Shown: positions 47,164-60,897, counted from the stretch's first letter. The stretch: DNA of 64,000 nucleotides from Raphanus sativus (GCF_000801105.2 NC_079514.1:12688293-12752292); one strand, 5' to 3'. Program-made: numbers and translations. The notes: generated by a model from the sequence alone, not told the origin.

Positions 47164-48815
47164 CATGCATTAGTAAAAAATCAATATTATTAATTCAAGA
47201 TCACTCTTATTTTTTTAATCCCTACCGCTACTTGGAATATCTAATTTCAAAACGTGTTGGACTGGACTTATTATGGTTGTAATGAATTATTCCAAAACCA
47301 TTTTGCAAAGCCCAAAAGCTACGAATCAAAAGTTGACAAAAACCGATGAATCAATATTAACATAAACAATATTAACCAAAAGCTATAGATATTCTGCTAA
47401 TAACTCTAGAACATCAAAGTTTGAATATATAAATAAGATTGCCACCAAAATATTACAATACAAACAATTCTTAAATTGAAAACAACATACCATTAAAATA
47501 ATATTTTTTCTTTAAATATAAATAAATCAATATATTTATTGGTTCTCTATATCATCATTCTTTTTGAGTTGTACACTAAAAGATTTATCAAATTTTTAAA
47601 AATCACAAATCAAGTTTATTCATTGTTATATACAATTAAATATATATTGGAAATTCAATTTAATGTTTTCTATTGATATACGTTTGATCCAATTATTCTA
47701 ATACAACTATTAAATATTTTACTAATCAATTAAAAATATTTTATACAAATATGACTAAAAAAAATAAAAATAAAAATTAAAATTTTAAAATAATGTAAAA
47801 TAAAAATATATCCGCCATTTAAAAGGCGGGTCAAAATCTAATATTAATTAACGTCAAAAACGATGATGCAAAAAGTCCAAACCCCACAAGGCCACAAACT
47901 ACTTATTTGTATAGTTTATGTTTAAGATCAGAGAAGATATTTGCCAAAAAATATCATAGTACAAAGATAATAAAAATATGTGCAATAGTGTTATTAATGA
48001 AACTATATCGAAGTTCTATAAATATTTCCTAATGATGTTAAGACAGCTAAAGTCAATGATAAATCGATCACATGTCTAATTAACATACATTATTTGTCTT
48101 CGAATGTTCAAATTGCTCTTTAATTAATAGCATGATTGATGGCTATACTAAACGTTTTCGAAGAATATAACTTTGTTCACTAAAAAACAAAATCAATATG
48201 ATTTGATTCTTTTCGCATTTCTATTTGAGAGTAATGTGTTCCCATAACCTGGCCAGAATCCACAAGTCCGAGGTGGGAGACACGATTCACGAAACTCGAG
48301 AGATATGTTAACAGAGATCATTGAGTGAGTGATGTTTTAAAAATCATTTTCTTGATTTTACGAGTTCTGAATATAGATAAATTTACTATTGGGCATTAGT
48401 TCAACTGAAAAACATTCTGACCATTATGTTAGAAGATCCCAGTTTGAATAACCTCTGGGACGAAACTAATACTTACCGTGGTTTTGATTTAAAGTAATTA
48501 GGGTCGCTTAACCTCCTGATAATTAGAAAAAAATAGATACAATAAGTATTTCGAAGGTTTAAATATAAATAACGCGTAGAAACGAATTATAATAAACACA
48601 TTTTATAAGAATCAAGTTTTTGTGTATGTGTTAACGGTATCTTTCTGTATCTCAAATGCTAATATAAAACGACAAGGGACGGAAACCACAACACTACACA
48701 AAAAGGAACCTTTTTCCTAAAAAAGGCTGTGAGCTATCGTTTCCTTAAGGTTCAGGTGTCGTTTAGGTCTTTTATCTCGAACAGTTTAGAAGAGACGGAA
48801 CAGGAGAAGGTCAAA
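47164..48815 (+). mobile_element. AT-rich stretch with Helitron 3' terminus (47812-47841); ABCB promoter beyond
   Basis: The hairpin CCGCCATTTAAAAGGCGGG (about 47812-47830) is followed by TCAAAAT and CTAA (47838-47841), then T: a Helitron 3' end on the plus strand, with its body to the left. From 47842 to 48815 is non-coding upstream sequence of the transporter gene. Confidence 0.6.
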
Positions 48816-51800
48816 ATGAAGATTTGGGGAAGCATAAGATTGATGTTTATGAACGCGGACGGTGTGGACTGGATGTTGATGGGATTAGGATTAATAGGAG
48901 CCATTGGTGATGGCTTCATCACTCCTATTATGTTTTTCATCACCGGCTTACTACTGAATGACATAGGTGGTTCTTTCAATGATGTAACCTTCATGAAAGC
49001 CGTCACCAAGGTTATTTCTTTTCTCTCTTCTTTTTGCTCTTTGTTTGCTGGTTTTGGTCTCTATTCTGTGCAACAACATGACGAAGTAGACCATATATGG
49101 CGTGATACCTAACCTCTTAAAATTACCATATATATGTTAGGAACGGCAATAAGTGCAAAAACGTTATATAAATGTGAATCTTGACGTGAAATTTACGTCG
49201 AGAATGTTATAATTAATATTTTCATTAGGAAAAGACTAATGGATATTTTGTTCTGTACACATTGGGTGATTAACAGAATGCTGTAGCTATGCTTTCTGTG
49301 GCTGGTGCATCTTGGGTGGTCTGTTTCCTCGGTAAGTCTTTTAGACCATGTTTCTTTCCATTTTTCTTTTAAATCTACAAATTAAAATTTATTTTGGTGC
49401 ATTTGTATATAGCTAATATTTATGTACAATTTGTTGATGGCTTATAATATTTATATATAAAACAGAAGGATATTGCTGGACAAGAACAGGGGAGAGACAA
49501 GCAGCAAGAATGAGAGAAAGATACTTGAAAGCAGTGTTGAGACAAGATGTGGTTTACTTTGATCTTCATGTGACAAGCACTTCTGATATTACGAAAAGTG
49601 TTTTCAGTGACAGCCTCGTCATCCAAGACGTCCTCAGTGAAAAGGTCTCACCATTTCTATCTTTATATTTTCATTTTAATTAAAGGTTTTCAGTAATTAA
49701 ACCCCTCAAATAAAGATTAATCATAAAATTTTTTTTTAATTAAAATCATGTGAAACAAACTCTTAACTTTAATTTTGTTAACGTATGTTATCCTCCGTCT
49801 AGAAAAAGACGGAGAATATCACACATTAATGATTTATAAGTTAAATTTTATAATGTTGAAAATTTAGTTGAATGAGTTTTTATGATTCAAAAATAGTTGA
49901 GTGGTTTTATCATTAAAAGTTATTAAATGTTTTAAAACCTGTATTATCATTTATACATTGTTTCAGATTGATTTATAAGTCTGAAATAATTATAAAGTTT
50001 AATACGTTATTTTATTATAAAATTAATTTGTACATTCTAAATTAATAATTTTCAAGACTACCTAGTACTTACAACTTAATATAACTTCGAAATATTAAAC
50101 TATTTGATATTTGGCAATAGTGTTATACGAAAATTTATGTGTTTATATCGTCACTATCAAATATCAAATGTTTTAAAGTTATATTAAATCTTAAGTAGTG
50201 TCGAGAATAATTCATCCACGAAGTCAATCTTCCTAGTTAGAGTAAGATGCATTTGTTTTCCTATTTTCATGATTTTCATCCTTTGGCTCATACTTTCCTC
50301 ATATCCCCTAAAATAATGCATGCTTATTTTTATTCTCCTTGATTTTTTTGACCAATACATTATATTTAATATTTTATTGATCAATAAAATAGTATCTCTG
50401 ATATATTATTCTTGATTTATTGTATTATCTTATGTTTCACCAGTATCACGGATAATGTTATATTATTTTATCCTAACAAGTAACATGAATTATAAAAATT
50501 TATAAAATTATTGTGAAATAGTATTAGTTATTTGTAAAAGTATTAAAATATTTATGAAGTTTTATAAATCAGTTATAAAGTAATGTATTAAAATTTATAA
50601 ATTAGTGTTAAAAGCTTATATATCAATCTAAAATAATGTATAAGTTATAATAAATATCTTAAAACATTTAATAACTTTTAATGATAAAACCCTTCAACTA
50701 TTTTTGAATCGTGAAAAAACTTTCAACTAAGTTTTTAATATTATAAATCCTCAACTAAGTTTTTAATATTATAAACCCTTAATTTATAAACCAGTTTATG
50801 TATGTTAGTTAACTTCTTAGACAGAGGGTTTTGTTTCACAGAAATTTTTGTTGAGAATTTTTTTTTAGGATTCTTCTTTTGAGGAGTTTAATTAATAAAA
50901 ACCCGTTAATTAAAGATGTTTCTTTGTTTTTGAACAATTTTTGTGATTCTAATTTTAAGCAGTTACCGAACTTTTTGATGAGTGCATCTGCGTTTGTCGC
51001 AAGCTACATAGTGGGTTTCATCACGCTGTGGAGACTCACAATCATAGGCTTCCCGTTCATCGTTCTCCTCTTGATCCCTGGACTGATGTACGGACGAGCC
51101 GTCATCAGCATCACAAGAAAAATACGGGAAGAGTACAACGAAGCTGGATCTATTGCAAAGCAAGCCATCTCTTCGGTGCGAACCGTCTACGCATTTGGCA
51201 GTGAGACTAAGTTGATTGCTAAATTCTCAGCTGCCCTTCAGGGCTCAGTGAAACTAGGGCTGAGACAAGGGCTAGTTAAGGGAATCACCCTCGGAAGCAA
51301 TGGTATCATCTACGCCATTTGGGGGTTCATGACTTGGTACGGAAGTCGGATGGTTATGTACCAAGGCGCCAAAGGCGGTAACATCTTTGCAGTCATTATG
51401 TGCGTTACCTCTGGCGGCATGTAAGTATACTATGTTTAATGATCATCTTAAGGTTTTCTTGACATACAAGAAACAATATACTGTAGATTTGATTTTTGAT
51501 ATCTTACATCTTGCAGATCACTTGGTCGAGGTTTGTCGAATCTCAAATATTTTTCAGAGGTGGTCGTGACAGGGGAAAGGATTACCAAAGTGATAAAAAG
51601 AGTTCCGGATATTGATTCGGACAACTTGGAAGGTCAAATACTAGAGAACTTCAAAGGAGAAGTCCACTTTAACCATGTGAAATTCATGTACCCCTCTAGA
51701 CCTGAAACCCCAATCTTTGAGGATTTATGTTTGAGAATTCCATCTGGAAAAACTGTGGCTCTGGTTGGTGGAAGCGGGTCGGGAAAATCAACTGTGATAT

Positions 51801-54623
51801 CACTTTTGCAGAGGTTCTATGACCCAGTCGCAGGAGAGGTTCTCATTGATGATGTGCCCATTAATAAGCTGCAGGTGAAGTGGTTGAGGTCGCAAATGGG
51901 TCTAGTCAGCCAAGAGCCAGTGCTCTTCGGCACATCTATAAGGCAAAACATTTTATTTGGTAAAGAAGATGCGTCTATGGATGAAGTAATGGAAGCTGCA
52001 AAGGCCTCAAATGCTCATGCTTTTATCTCTCAGTTCCCTCATGGTTGCAATACCCAGGTATTTTTTTTGGATCAAATTTAGATTCTGTTTTTAAGACCAA
52101 GCCAATTATGTTTGTTTTAGTTGGATTAAGCCGTAAATTTTTTTTTTCTTAACGCAAAAAGGTTGGAGAGAGAGGAGTGGTAATGTCAGGAGGTCAGAAG
52201 CAGAGGATCGCAATTGCACGTGCGATAGTCAAATCACCAAAAATTCTCCTTTTAGACGAGGCAACAAGTGCACTGGACTCAGAATCAGAGAGGGTAGTCC
52301 AAGAAGCCTTGTACAATGCCTCTGCTGGCCGTACAACTATTGTTATAGCACACCGCCTCTCTACTATACGTAATGCTGATGTTATTTGTGTAGTCCATAA
52401 TGGTCGCATTGTAGAAACTGGATCACATGAAGAGCTCATGGAGAATTTGGATGGTCACTATACTTCTCTAGTTCGCTTGCAACAGATGGAGAATGAAGAA
52501 TCCGATGGCCGCATTGTAGAAACTGGATCACATGAAGAGCTCATGGAGAATTTGGACGGTCACTATACTTCTCTAGTTCGCTTGCAACAGATGGAGAATG
52601 AAGAATCTGATGTTAACATCAGCGTAAGGGTGCAAGGGGGTCAATTATCGATTTTGAGAAAATATTTGAAGTATAGTCCAAAACTTTCTTTTATCGATAG
52701 CAGGTCTAACTGGTTAACTAATTCAAGCGATGATTCGATTCTTTCTGGTTCGATGCATAAGGATAAGAAGACGCATGTACCATCGTTTAAGAGATTGATG
52801 AAAATGAATAGACCAGAATGGAAACATGCACTGTCTGGTTGCTTAAGTGCAGCTTTATATGGGGCCGTACAACCACTAAACGCATATGTAGTGGGATCGA
52901 TGGTGTCAATGTATTTCCTAACGAGTCATGACGAGATCAGGGAGAGAACAAGAATCTACGTGTTGGTTTTTGTTGGTCTAGCTCTGTTTGTTTTCTTGAC
53001 TAATATCGTTCAACATTATAGTTTTGCTTACATGAGCGAAAACCTAACAAAACGTATCCAAGAAAAGATGCTCACAAAGATGTTGACCTTTGAACTCAAT
53101 TGGTTCGATGAAGGCGAGAACTCCGGTGGTGCAGCTTGCTCAAGACTTGCAAAAGAAGCTAACTTGGTATGTCTTGCGCCTTACTAATTTAAACTTTAGT
53201 GAACAACTCTTTGAACAGTTCTTGACTTTCCAATGTTTTGTTATCACAGGTGAGGACACTGATTGGTGAACGGGTGTCATTTTTGGTACAAACCATATCG
53301 GGAGTGGCTATAGCTTGCGCACTTGGTTTGGTCATCGCTTGGCGATTAGCCATTGTGATGATTGCGGTGCAACCACTTGTTGTTGTGTGTTTCTACACTC
53401 AACGCTTTCTGCTCAAAAGCATGTCCAAGAAAGCAACTAAAGCCCAAGACGAGAGTTGCAAACTGGCCACAGAAGCTGTCTCCAATATTCGAACCATCAT
53501 AGCTTTCTCGTCACAGGAACGGATTCTGAAATTACTCGATATGGTCCAAGACGGTCCGCGGAGAGAAAGTGTTCGCCAATCGTGGCTAGCAGGAATTGTG
53601 TTGGGGACTTCGCGAAGCCTTTTAGCGTGCACTACGGTTTTGAATTACTGGTATGGTGGAAGGCTAATAGCATATGGAAAAATCGTGGCAAAAGCATTCT
53701 TTGAGATGTTTATGATCTTCGTGAGTACGGGCAAGGCTATTGCAGACGCTGGGACCATGACTACCGATCTAGCCAAGGGCTCGGATGCAGTTGAATCTGT
53801 GTTTGCAGTGTTGGATCGATGTACAACCATTGAGCCGGAGGATCCAAATGGGTATCTTCCGGAAAAGATAAAGGGACTAATCAGCTTTGTCAATGTGGAC
53901 TTTGCTTACCCCACTCGACCAAATGTGGTAATATTCAAGGACTTTTCCATTGAGATAGAGGAAGGAAAGTCGACAGCTATTGTAGGTCCGAGTGGTTCAG
54001 GTAAGTCGACAATAATTAGTTTGATCGAGCGGTTCTACGACCCTTTAAAGGGTTCTGTGAGAATCGATGGCCGTGATCTGAAGTCGTATAATTTGAGGTC
54101 TCTTCGTCAACACATAGCTTTGGTTAGCCAAGAGCCAGCTTTATTCGCCGGGACTATCCGAGAAAATATCATGTACGGAGGAGGAGCATCTGAAAACATC
54201 GACGAGTCGGAGATCATCGAGGCGGCAAAGGCAGCAAATGCTCACGAATTCATCACATCACTATCGAACGGCTACGACACAAACTGCGGAGACAGAGGAG
54301 TACAGCTATCGGGTGGGCAGAAACAGAGGATCGCGATAGCTCGTGCGGTTTTGAAGAACCCGTCCGTGCTGCTCCTCGATGAAGCAACGAGTGCTTTGGA
54401 CAGCCAGTCTGAGCGCGTGGTCCAGGACGCACTCGTGCGAGTGATGGTGGGGAGGACGAGCGTAGTGATCGCGCATAGGCTTAGCACGATCCAGAACTAC
54501 AACGTGATCGCGGTTTTGGACAAAGGGAAAGTAGTTGAACGTGGAAACCACTCGTCCTTGTTGGCAAAGGGTCCCACGGGAGCTTACTTCTCATTGGTCA
54601 ATCTCCAAAGAAATCTCTTTTGA
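48816..54623 (+). CDS. ABCB (P-glycoprotein/MDR) transporter, ABCB15-22 clade
   Basis: A full-size ABC exporter with two membrane domains and two nucleotide-binding domains, in the plasma membrane. Relatives near At3g28345-At3g28415 include ABCB15-18 and ABCB22. Seven exons (48816-49010, 49277-49331, 49466-49644, 50963-51420, 51517-52057, 52162-53166, 53250-54623) join in phase to 1268 residues. NBD1 has Walker [11 protein letters not shown]-loop SQEPV, signature MSGGQ and [14 protein letters not shown]2 has [19 protein letters not shown] and [11 protein letters not shown]. The clade motif [20 protein letters not shown] opens the first membrane domain. The first in-frame ATG gives a slightly short N-terminus (MKIWGS) compared with the usual MGK/E-rich start. 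Oddities are an MSGG signature in NBD1, a 35-residue in-frame duplication after NBD1, and a 1.3-kb third intron holding an inverted-repeat element. The substrate cannot be told. Confidence 0.93.
49750..50840. mobile_element. Long inverted-repeat element inside ABCB intron 3
   Basis: Both ends carry GTGAAACAAA in inverse orientation. The arm segment at 49884-49935 (ATTCAAAAATAGTTGA... then TTATCATTAAAAGTTATTAA) recurs inverted at 50659-50711 with few differences. The element fills most of the 1.3-kb intron. No coding region and no clear target duplication. Confidence 0.65.
52402..52611 (+). repeat. 105-bp in-frame tandem duplication in ABCB coding sequence
   Basis: Two copies (52402-52506, 52507-52611) differ by only a few bases. 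Each encodes 35 residues, including [20 protein letters not shown] and [14 protein letters not shown], the segment that ends NBD1. The frame is kept. Confidence 0.95.
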
Positions 54624-55520
54624 CTGTCAAGATGCCGTTTTGCTTTTTCTCAAAAACAGAAAGAAGATAAAGTAAAGAAAGAAGATAAAGAGCAGGGAAC
54701 CCATAAAGATGTATACTCAGTTTTTTTTTCTTGTAAGAGCAGGGAAAGCATGGCTCGGTATCAACTATTTTAAGAGATTAAAATAGAAAAAACGTAATAA
54801 GTGTTGAAGACACTAGAGGACTAGTGTTTGCTTCATCATTACGCATTTAGTAAAATTTCTATAGTAATTGGTTACTTATATCCTCAGATGTGAAAGTAGA
54901 CGTCTTACTATTTTGGAACCGGAGTAAATCAATCATCCCTCAAGCAACTCATAGGTAAGCTTCTTTTTAACTAAGACACCACCATATCCTGCCAAGAAAA
55001 CAATACTGTAAACATGAAAGATTGCAGAAAAAATGTAAGATAATATATAAGAAACTACAAGCTTAGTCTAAATACTTTACTCACTCTCACAAGTCATGTT
55101 AACAGATACTAGACAGCTAAGTAAGAGATGGTTTTTGCTCATCACTACTCTCTTCCCCATTCAATAAAATTTAGTAAGTCGTAGATAGCCAAAAAGCTAA
55201 ACACAAGTCTACATGCTTTCAGGATGAGAATTCCAACTAAAAAGAGGCAGACCTTATATATGATTAATAGACTACAAATGTCGTAACTAGAGAATGGCTG
55301 CTTCAACTTGTCTAAAAGGAATCAGGTAGGTCTATATGTGATTGATGGCTTCTATTTTTCTTAACTTTGAGATTCTTGAAAACGTTTGCTGATGTCTGTT
55401 ATATGGTTAGACTAACAGATACCAACCAAGCTGTAGGATAACTAGAGTAATAAAGAAATATTTGAATTCAGATGTCACAGACAGTATGTGAAAGTTGTAT
55501 AAGCAAATAGTTTGCAAGGG
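54624..55520. other. Intergenic between convergent genes
   Basis: Contains the ABCB 3' UTR. No further gene seen. Confidence 0.5.
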
Positions 55521-57322
55521 TCAACATACTTGGTCTCCTTGGAGAAGTAAGCTCAAGACTTCCAAATTTTCTGCCTGGCAATGTTGGCATCGACACCTCT
55601 TCTGCAGCTCCTCACCCAGTGAAGCCAATGTCTGTTCCAGCTCAGAACTCTGCGTATTGTACGTCAAGGAAACTATTCTTCTGAAAGAATGGCAAATGAG
55701 AATAAAAGTACAAGCACTCGCTTGCTCTTAAATTCTAGCAAAACAAAGGTTGCTGCATAGTAGTAAGCTATCTCAATAGGAACAGAACTAGTTGGTCCAG
55801 GTTATAAACCATGCTTCACTAGCTACTGAAAATAAGGATATCTAGCGAGATTTTGCACTGAATTTGTTTTCTCTGTTATAGCCTCCATGAGTGACATCTT
55901 CTTCTCATATTCATCAAGCTCTTTCTGCAGCTACAGACAGACGAACAGAGTAATCAACCCGAGTTTGTTCACGTCATAGAATAATTAAAAGAAGTTAAAA
56001 CAGGGAATGAATAAGCTAGCAAACGGTACTTGGAGCAGCGATGTAACGTTCAAATAAAAGATTGATACAAAGACTAAAATCCCACCTTTTCTTTTATGTT
56101 CAGCTCTTCTAGGTATCCTTCCTCCTCTTGTGCTAATTGAGAATTTACATCAGATAGCATATCCTTGATAGCTTGTGGATCAGCTCCATGACCATCCTCA
56201 AAAACTTTGACATCTTCTGTCACCAAACATATACAAAGCCCTTGTCTCATAATAAACAATGAGAATTTTAACAAGAAGAGTAAACAGCAAAGGCTACTCA
56301 CTTGCAGTTATGCTAGTACTATCATCATTGCCCACACTGGAGGCTACAGTTCTCTGGAACACCCTATAACAAAGCAAGCAACTTTAGATGTGTATCAACA
56401 GCATAAGGTGAAAACGTAATAAAATAGAAAAAAAACCTTATTTCCTTGTTCAGCTCAACCATTTGGCTTATAAATTGATCTCTGCATAACGAAAAAAGTA
56501 ATAAGCAATTACGAAACACACAAACTTAAGATCACCTTTAATTAAGATGTTAGAAAGATGAATTCACCTAAGTAATCCTTCCTTGTTCTTTGTTTCGCCA
56601 TCCACAAAAAAAACTCCAGAATGTCAAACAGAGATAATAATCAAAACCATAAGCTCTAAATCTTCTACAAAAGATCATATAAGCAAAACCTTGAGAGCAT
56701 CCACTTCATTGCCAACAGTTGAAACTTCATCCTGAAGAAGAGCAATCCTTGCCTGCAAAAGAAAGTACACTAACCATAAGCAACACAACTAGATCACACA
56801 CCAAAGGTTCTAAGAATCAGAAAAACCAAGTGAATCAAGCAGAAAATAGAAACCTCAAGAGATTGAATCGTAGCATCGTTCAAAGACAATTCAACTTCAT
56901 AGCCGTTGAGTTCTTCTTCCGCCACTTCTTTGATACGTTTCGCATGTTCAACTTCTTCGTTCGCTGCTTCAACTTCCGATTGTAGAGACTCGATCCGCTT
57001 CTTCAATCCAGCCACTCTTTGCTCTTTACGAGAAAATCACCAACAATCAGAACCGCAATTTCTCTAATTACAGAAACTATCAACCTACAATCGCATACAA
57101 CTAACCCTAGATTTCACCAAAAACTTCAATCAAAACGCAGATCGGATCATAAATTTTTCGAAATTTCTTCCGATTCTTCGCCGTTGTCTACCTTAGCGAA
57201 ATCTCGAGACCGAAAACAAAAGCTAGAGAAAGTAAGAGGATGATCTTACCTCCACGAGATCTTTCAGAGGTGAAGTCGCGGATCAGAGAGAGAAGCTGCT
57301 TCTGCGTATCGATTCCCGCCAT
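55521..57322 (-). CDS. Coiled-coil protein (At3g28370-like, 'spindle assembly checkpoint component')
   Basis: A multi-exon minus-strand gene from MAGIDTQKQLLSLIRDF. Exon 1 is 57250-57322. Exon 2 is 56854-57023 (EQRVAGLKKRIESLQSEVEA, then EEVEHAKRIKEVAEEELNGY) and exon 3 is 56690-56752 (ARIALLQDEVSTVGNEVDAL). Short exons follow: NKEGLLR (about 56573-56591), DQFISQMVELNKEIR (about 56435-56482), VFQRTVASSVGNDDSTSITA (about 56302-56366), EDVKVFEDGHGADPQAIKDM (about 56083-56219), and LQKELDEYEKKMSLMEAITE (about 55870-55930). The last exon (55521-55680) holds QSSELEQTLASLGEELQKRC and a stop. Nearly the whole protein is predicted coiled coil. The final splice junction could not be fixed. The Arabidopsis neighbour order (between ABCB16 and ABCB17, from memory) supports the identity; the 'checkpoint' label is an annotation, not evidence. 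Confidence 0.8.
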
Positions 57323-57886
57323 GGTTTTTTCTTCTTCGTCACTGGAAAATATCTCACTTCCTTTCTGTTTTGAAAAACGTTTGCGACAGTGAGAGGCGGA
57401 ATAATCAGATAATGTTCGGCCCATCTTATATGGAGCCCAAAATACTAGGCCCAAATATCTTGGCGAAATTTTTGGTTAGTGGTCTAGAATTATAGTCAAG
57501 TGTTACATGCACGTGCAAAAGTGTTATATATTCTTTTGAATAATTGCGGACAAGTTAAACTCAAAGTTATAATTTGTTAAAGTGAAAATTTAGATAATTA
57601 TACAAAAATCACAATATAATATAAATATTAAAGATCATTTTTATTTTTATTAATCTAAGGATTTCTTAAGTCTATGAAAAAGATTCATATTAATCTTGTA
57701 AGGGAAATATATATATAGTCTACGGATAGATCAGATAAATCTTTGAATACTCAAATGAAACTCAAAATATGATTCATATCCCTTGTGAGATTACTTTGAA
57801 TTCGAATCGGTTTCTTCACTAGAATTTATATACCACTAAACCACCACACGTATACGTAGTTATACTATTAAAAATTCAAAAAAATA

Positions 57887-57918
<32 letters not shown>

Positions 57919-58617
57919 TTATTAAAAATCATGACAAATAAAATAATGCTGTTTCAGTAAATATCATATAAAATGAATGTGGGACTATGATAACTGTTCG
58001 ATTTACTGTCTGTGCCACACTATCTATCATTCAATATATTCCATTACCAAACATCTATATAGAGCTATGCCAAAAGGGTCTAACAACAGAATACACCATG
58101 GCACTGCTCTTGGAGGAGAATATGTGAACAGATAAATCTTCGTAGGATCCACATGAGAGCCACATTGAATCCACAATATTTGAGTGTTATTTTTCCGAGG
58201 TAAGATTTAATTACGAAATTGACTATATTGTGAACTATAATGGAATACACCTTGAAGTAATTATAGTATGTTTCATTAGTTGGACAAAGTTATTAATATT
58301 GTTTTAATCTTGTTTCCAAAGTGTTCGATCAATTGTCTCATCATGGATGAGTATTTTGATAGTGGTTAGTGCGAGTACTTCGGCTGAAGATTGATGCAAA
58401 AAGCACAACATATACAAACAAAAAATCACGACAAATACATATATCTAAAACTAAAACAATTCCTTTGAGGTTCGTACTACCTGTAAAACAAAACCACAGC
58501 TATGTGAAAAAATCTAAGTTGGGACTTCGGCCCAAAGAATTTATTTGGTAATTTGGTTAATATTTGACCCGATTATCTGACATTAGTTGAAAAATACTTT
58601 AAACTTGACTAAGGGAT
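57323..58617. other. AT-rich intergenic
   Basis: Contains the leader and promoter of the preceding gene at the left. A (TA)n-rich patch lies near 57892-57920. No gene seen. Confidence 0.45.
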
Positions 58618-59377
58618 TGACTGGTTTTTCCGCTACCATCCGCAAACGCAGCTTTTGCGGTTGATAGCGGTTGACAGCGTTTCAAAACAATCATACAAAC
58701 CGCTACAAATCGCTTCAAACCGCTCCGAACTTCTTAAAATCAAAAACTGGTTCCAGCTAGCGTTTGCGGTTGCGGGCGGTTGCGGTTGGATAAAAAAATA
58801 TTAAACATTTTTCTTCTAAATATTTTAAACTTAAAATCTAAAATTTAAAATATTATAAAAAAAAATATATACATATTTTATATATTAATTTAAATTCACA
58901 AACAATATAGTATTTTTTTATAAAAACTTTAAAATAGCTATTCATCATAATTTTTAAAAGTTAATATACATACATATATAAAAATATACACATATATAAA
59001 AAAGAAACAGAATATTCTTTAAAAGTTTTAATATAAATCTTCACAAAAATATATTAAAACTATAACTTTCAACTACTTAAAAAATTTAAAAAAAAAACTT
59101 AATATTATTATTAATCATATTATATTAACAGTTATTATATTTTATCACAATAGTATGTTTTTTATATTTTATAATATTATAATATGTTTATATTGATAAT
59201 TTATTATTAAACCGTTGTAATGTCTCATAATCAACCAGTCACAAACATTCCGCAAACGCAACAATTTTTAAACGTTACGCCAGTCATACAAAACGCCATG
59301 TAACACTTGAAACCGCAACTACTCGCACCCGCAAACTCCCGCATCCGTAACCGCAACCGCTGTATTTGAACCAGTCA
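58618..59377. mobile_element. hAT-like non-autonomous element
   Basis: The ends are inverted: TGACTGGTTTTTCCGCT at 58618, and the right end reads TGACTGGTTCAAATACAGCG on the opposite strand. Subterminal regions on both sides are rich in GCGGTTGCGG/CCGCAACCGC words, typical of hAT transposase binding. The interior is AT-rich. No transposase, and no clean 8-bp duplication, so the family call is tentative. Confidence 0.6.
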
Positions 59378-60097
59378 GGATAGTGTGGTGATCATTCGTA
59401 GAGAAGTTCATCATGTTATAGAACTAAGTTTTTTTTTTCACGGGGCTGATAAGATCTAAGACATTATCAGGAAAACATATACATAGAAAGATATGTGTAT
59501 CTTGATCATCCAATATGATATTCTCTATGTTTTATAGTAGATGATGTTTTATAAGATTTTTATTGCTTTAAATTAAATGATGTGTTTTAATATTTTTATG
59601 TTATATTTAACTTTATTGAAAACATAACCTAATAGATGTTACATTCATTTAATTAATTGGTTGAATGATTTTTAAATTATATTTTTAATACTACTTTAGG
59701 AAAAGAATAACTTTTTGTCTTTATATTAAGGCAAAACACATCTATTGTAAAATGGAGGGAGTTTTAAAGAAAGTCGAAATCAACGAGGAGTTGGATTAAT
59801 GGCTAAATTAATTCCCACTAGAAATCTACATAGTATAAATCTACAGAATCATAGGTTTAATTCCTGTTGGGAGGATCTGATCTTCTAAATAGAGTTTTTA
59901 TAATGACACGAACCTCAATTAGGGGATATACAGAAACCCAGTACTAGACATTAAAAAAAATTTAATAGTTACTCGTTATTAGTTAAGAAACAGTACTTCA
60001 AAATATATGAAAAGCATCCATTAATACCGCAATGGTATGTATGAATTCCCTTACTCAAAAAACTACTAAAAGATTGAGGTTTTATATATGGAAAAGA
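59378..60097. other. Non-coding stretch
   Basis: AT-rich; nothing recognised. Confidence 0.4.
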
Positions 60098-60490
60098 TTA
60101 ATCACTTAACAAAAAACCAGTATATCGTGATAATCTATTGTCGGTGTACACTTTGAAGGATGATGTGAGGTTCAGACGTTCAGTGGTAGTGAAAGAGTAA
60201 TATATAATCACTACTGGGAGGCCAAGTTGGAAACCAATTGGTGATGACTGATGGCTGATGAGCCTTTTGCCACTTATGGAAACCTGCAACTCATATGATT
60301 TGTTGGATATGTTGTGCTCAGCTTGTTTAGTGAATGTATAGTTCCAGTAAAGTGGAATTTGGTTTTGGTACCACTTAAGACATGATTTGACATGACATAT
60401 ATTATAATTTATAAGCACCCACTCACGCTCATATTCACATTCACTCACAGTTTCAAGTTCCACTTTCTTTTTTCTTCCTTTTCTCTTCAA
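60098..60490 (-). CDS. Unrecognised 130-residue ORF
   Basis: Open from MKRKGRKKKVELETVSECEY to the end TGFLLSD. It includes EREWVLINYNICHVKSCLKW and SYELQVSISGKRLISHQSSP. Its composition is protein-like rather than a low-complexity artefact, so it may be an exon. The next upstream ORF on this strand is 61072-61296. I do not recognise a family. Confidence 0.35.
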   Translation of the reverse strand: MKRKGRKKKVELETVSECEYEREWVLINYNICHVKSCLKWYQNQIPLYWNYTFTKQAEHNISNKSYELQVSISGKRLISHQSSPIGFQLGLPVVIIYYSFTTTERLNLTSSFKVYTDNRLSRYTGFLLSD

Positions 60491-60897
60491 CAGTACTATA
60501 GCATGTAATTGAAAGGTCTCGTTTGATGTTGTAATTTTTTTTGCGAAAAGATGTATACTTGTATTTACAAGTATATATAAGTTTAAATGTATTTATATAA
60601 TAGCGTTCCAAAAAATTGCATTTACATAATTATGAGATGTTATATAGCTTTTGATTATTCAAAGGCGGAAAATTAAATTAGCATTTAGTTTAAATTAAAT
60701 GCGTTTTATTGGCTATGTGGCTGCTATATATGGTGAATACGGAGAAAATACATGCAATCAATGGAATCAAGAAGTTATGCAATTTGCAGTTGATGAAACT
60801 CTTGCGAGTGGTTGAATTCTCAAAGTCCCCACAAAGTTGTACCGATCAAGCAAGTCAATGACAAAATAATTAACACTTGTATTAATGCTTCAGTAGT

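Noticed and set aside
48729..48815. Upstream start for the ABCB transporter
   Set aside because: The frame is open, but its only earlier start is a GTG; the first in-frame ATG is at 48816, which fits the family's N-terminal motif spacing.
58618..59377. Clean 8-bp target duplication for the hAT-like element
   Set aside because: The flanks TAAGGGAT and GGATAGTG do not match, so only the terminal and subterminal repeats support the call.
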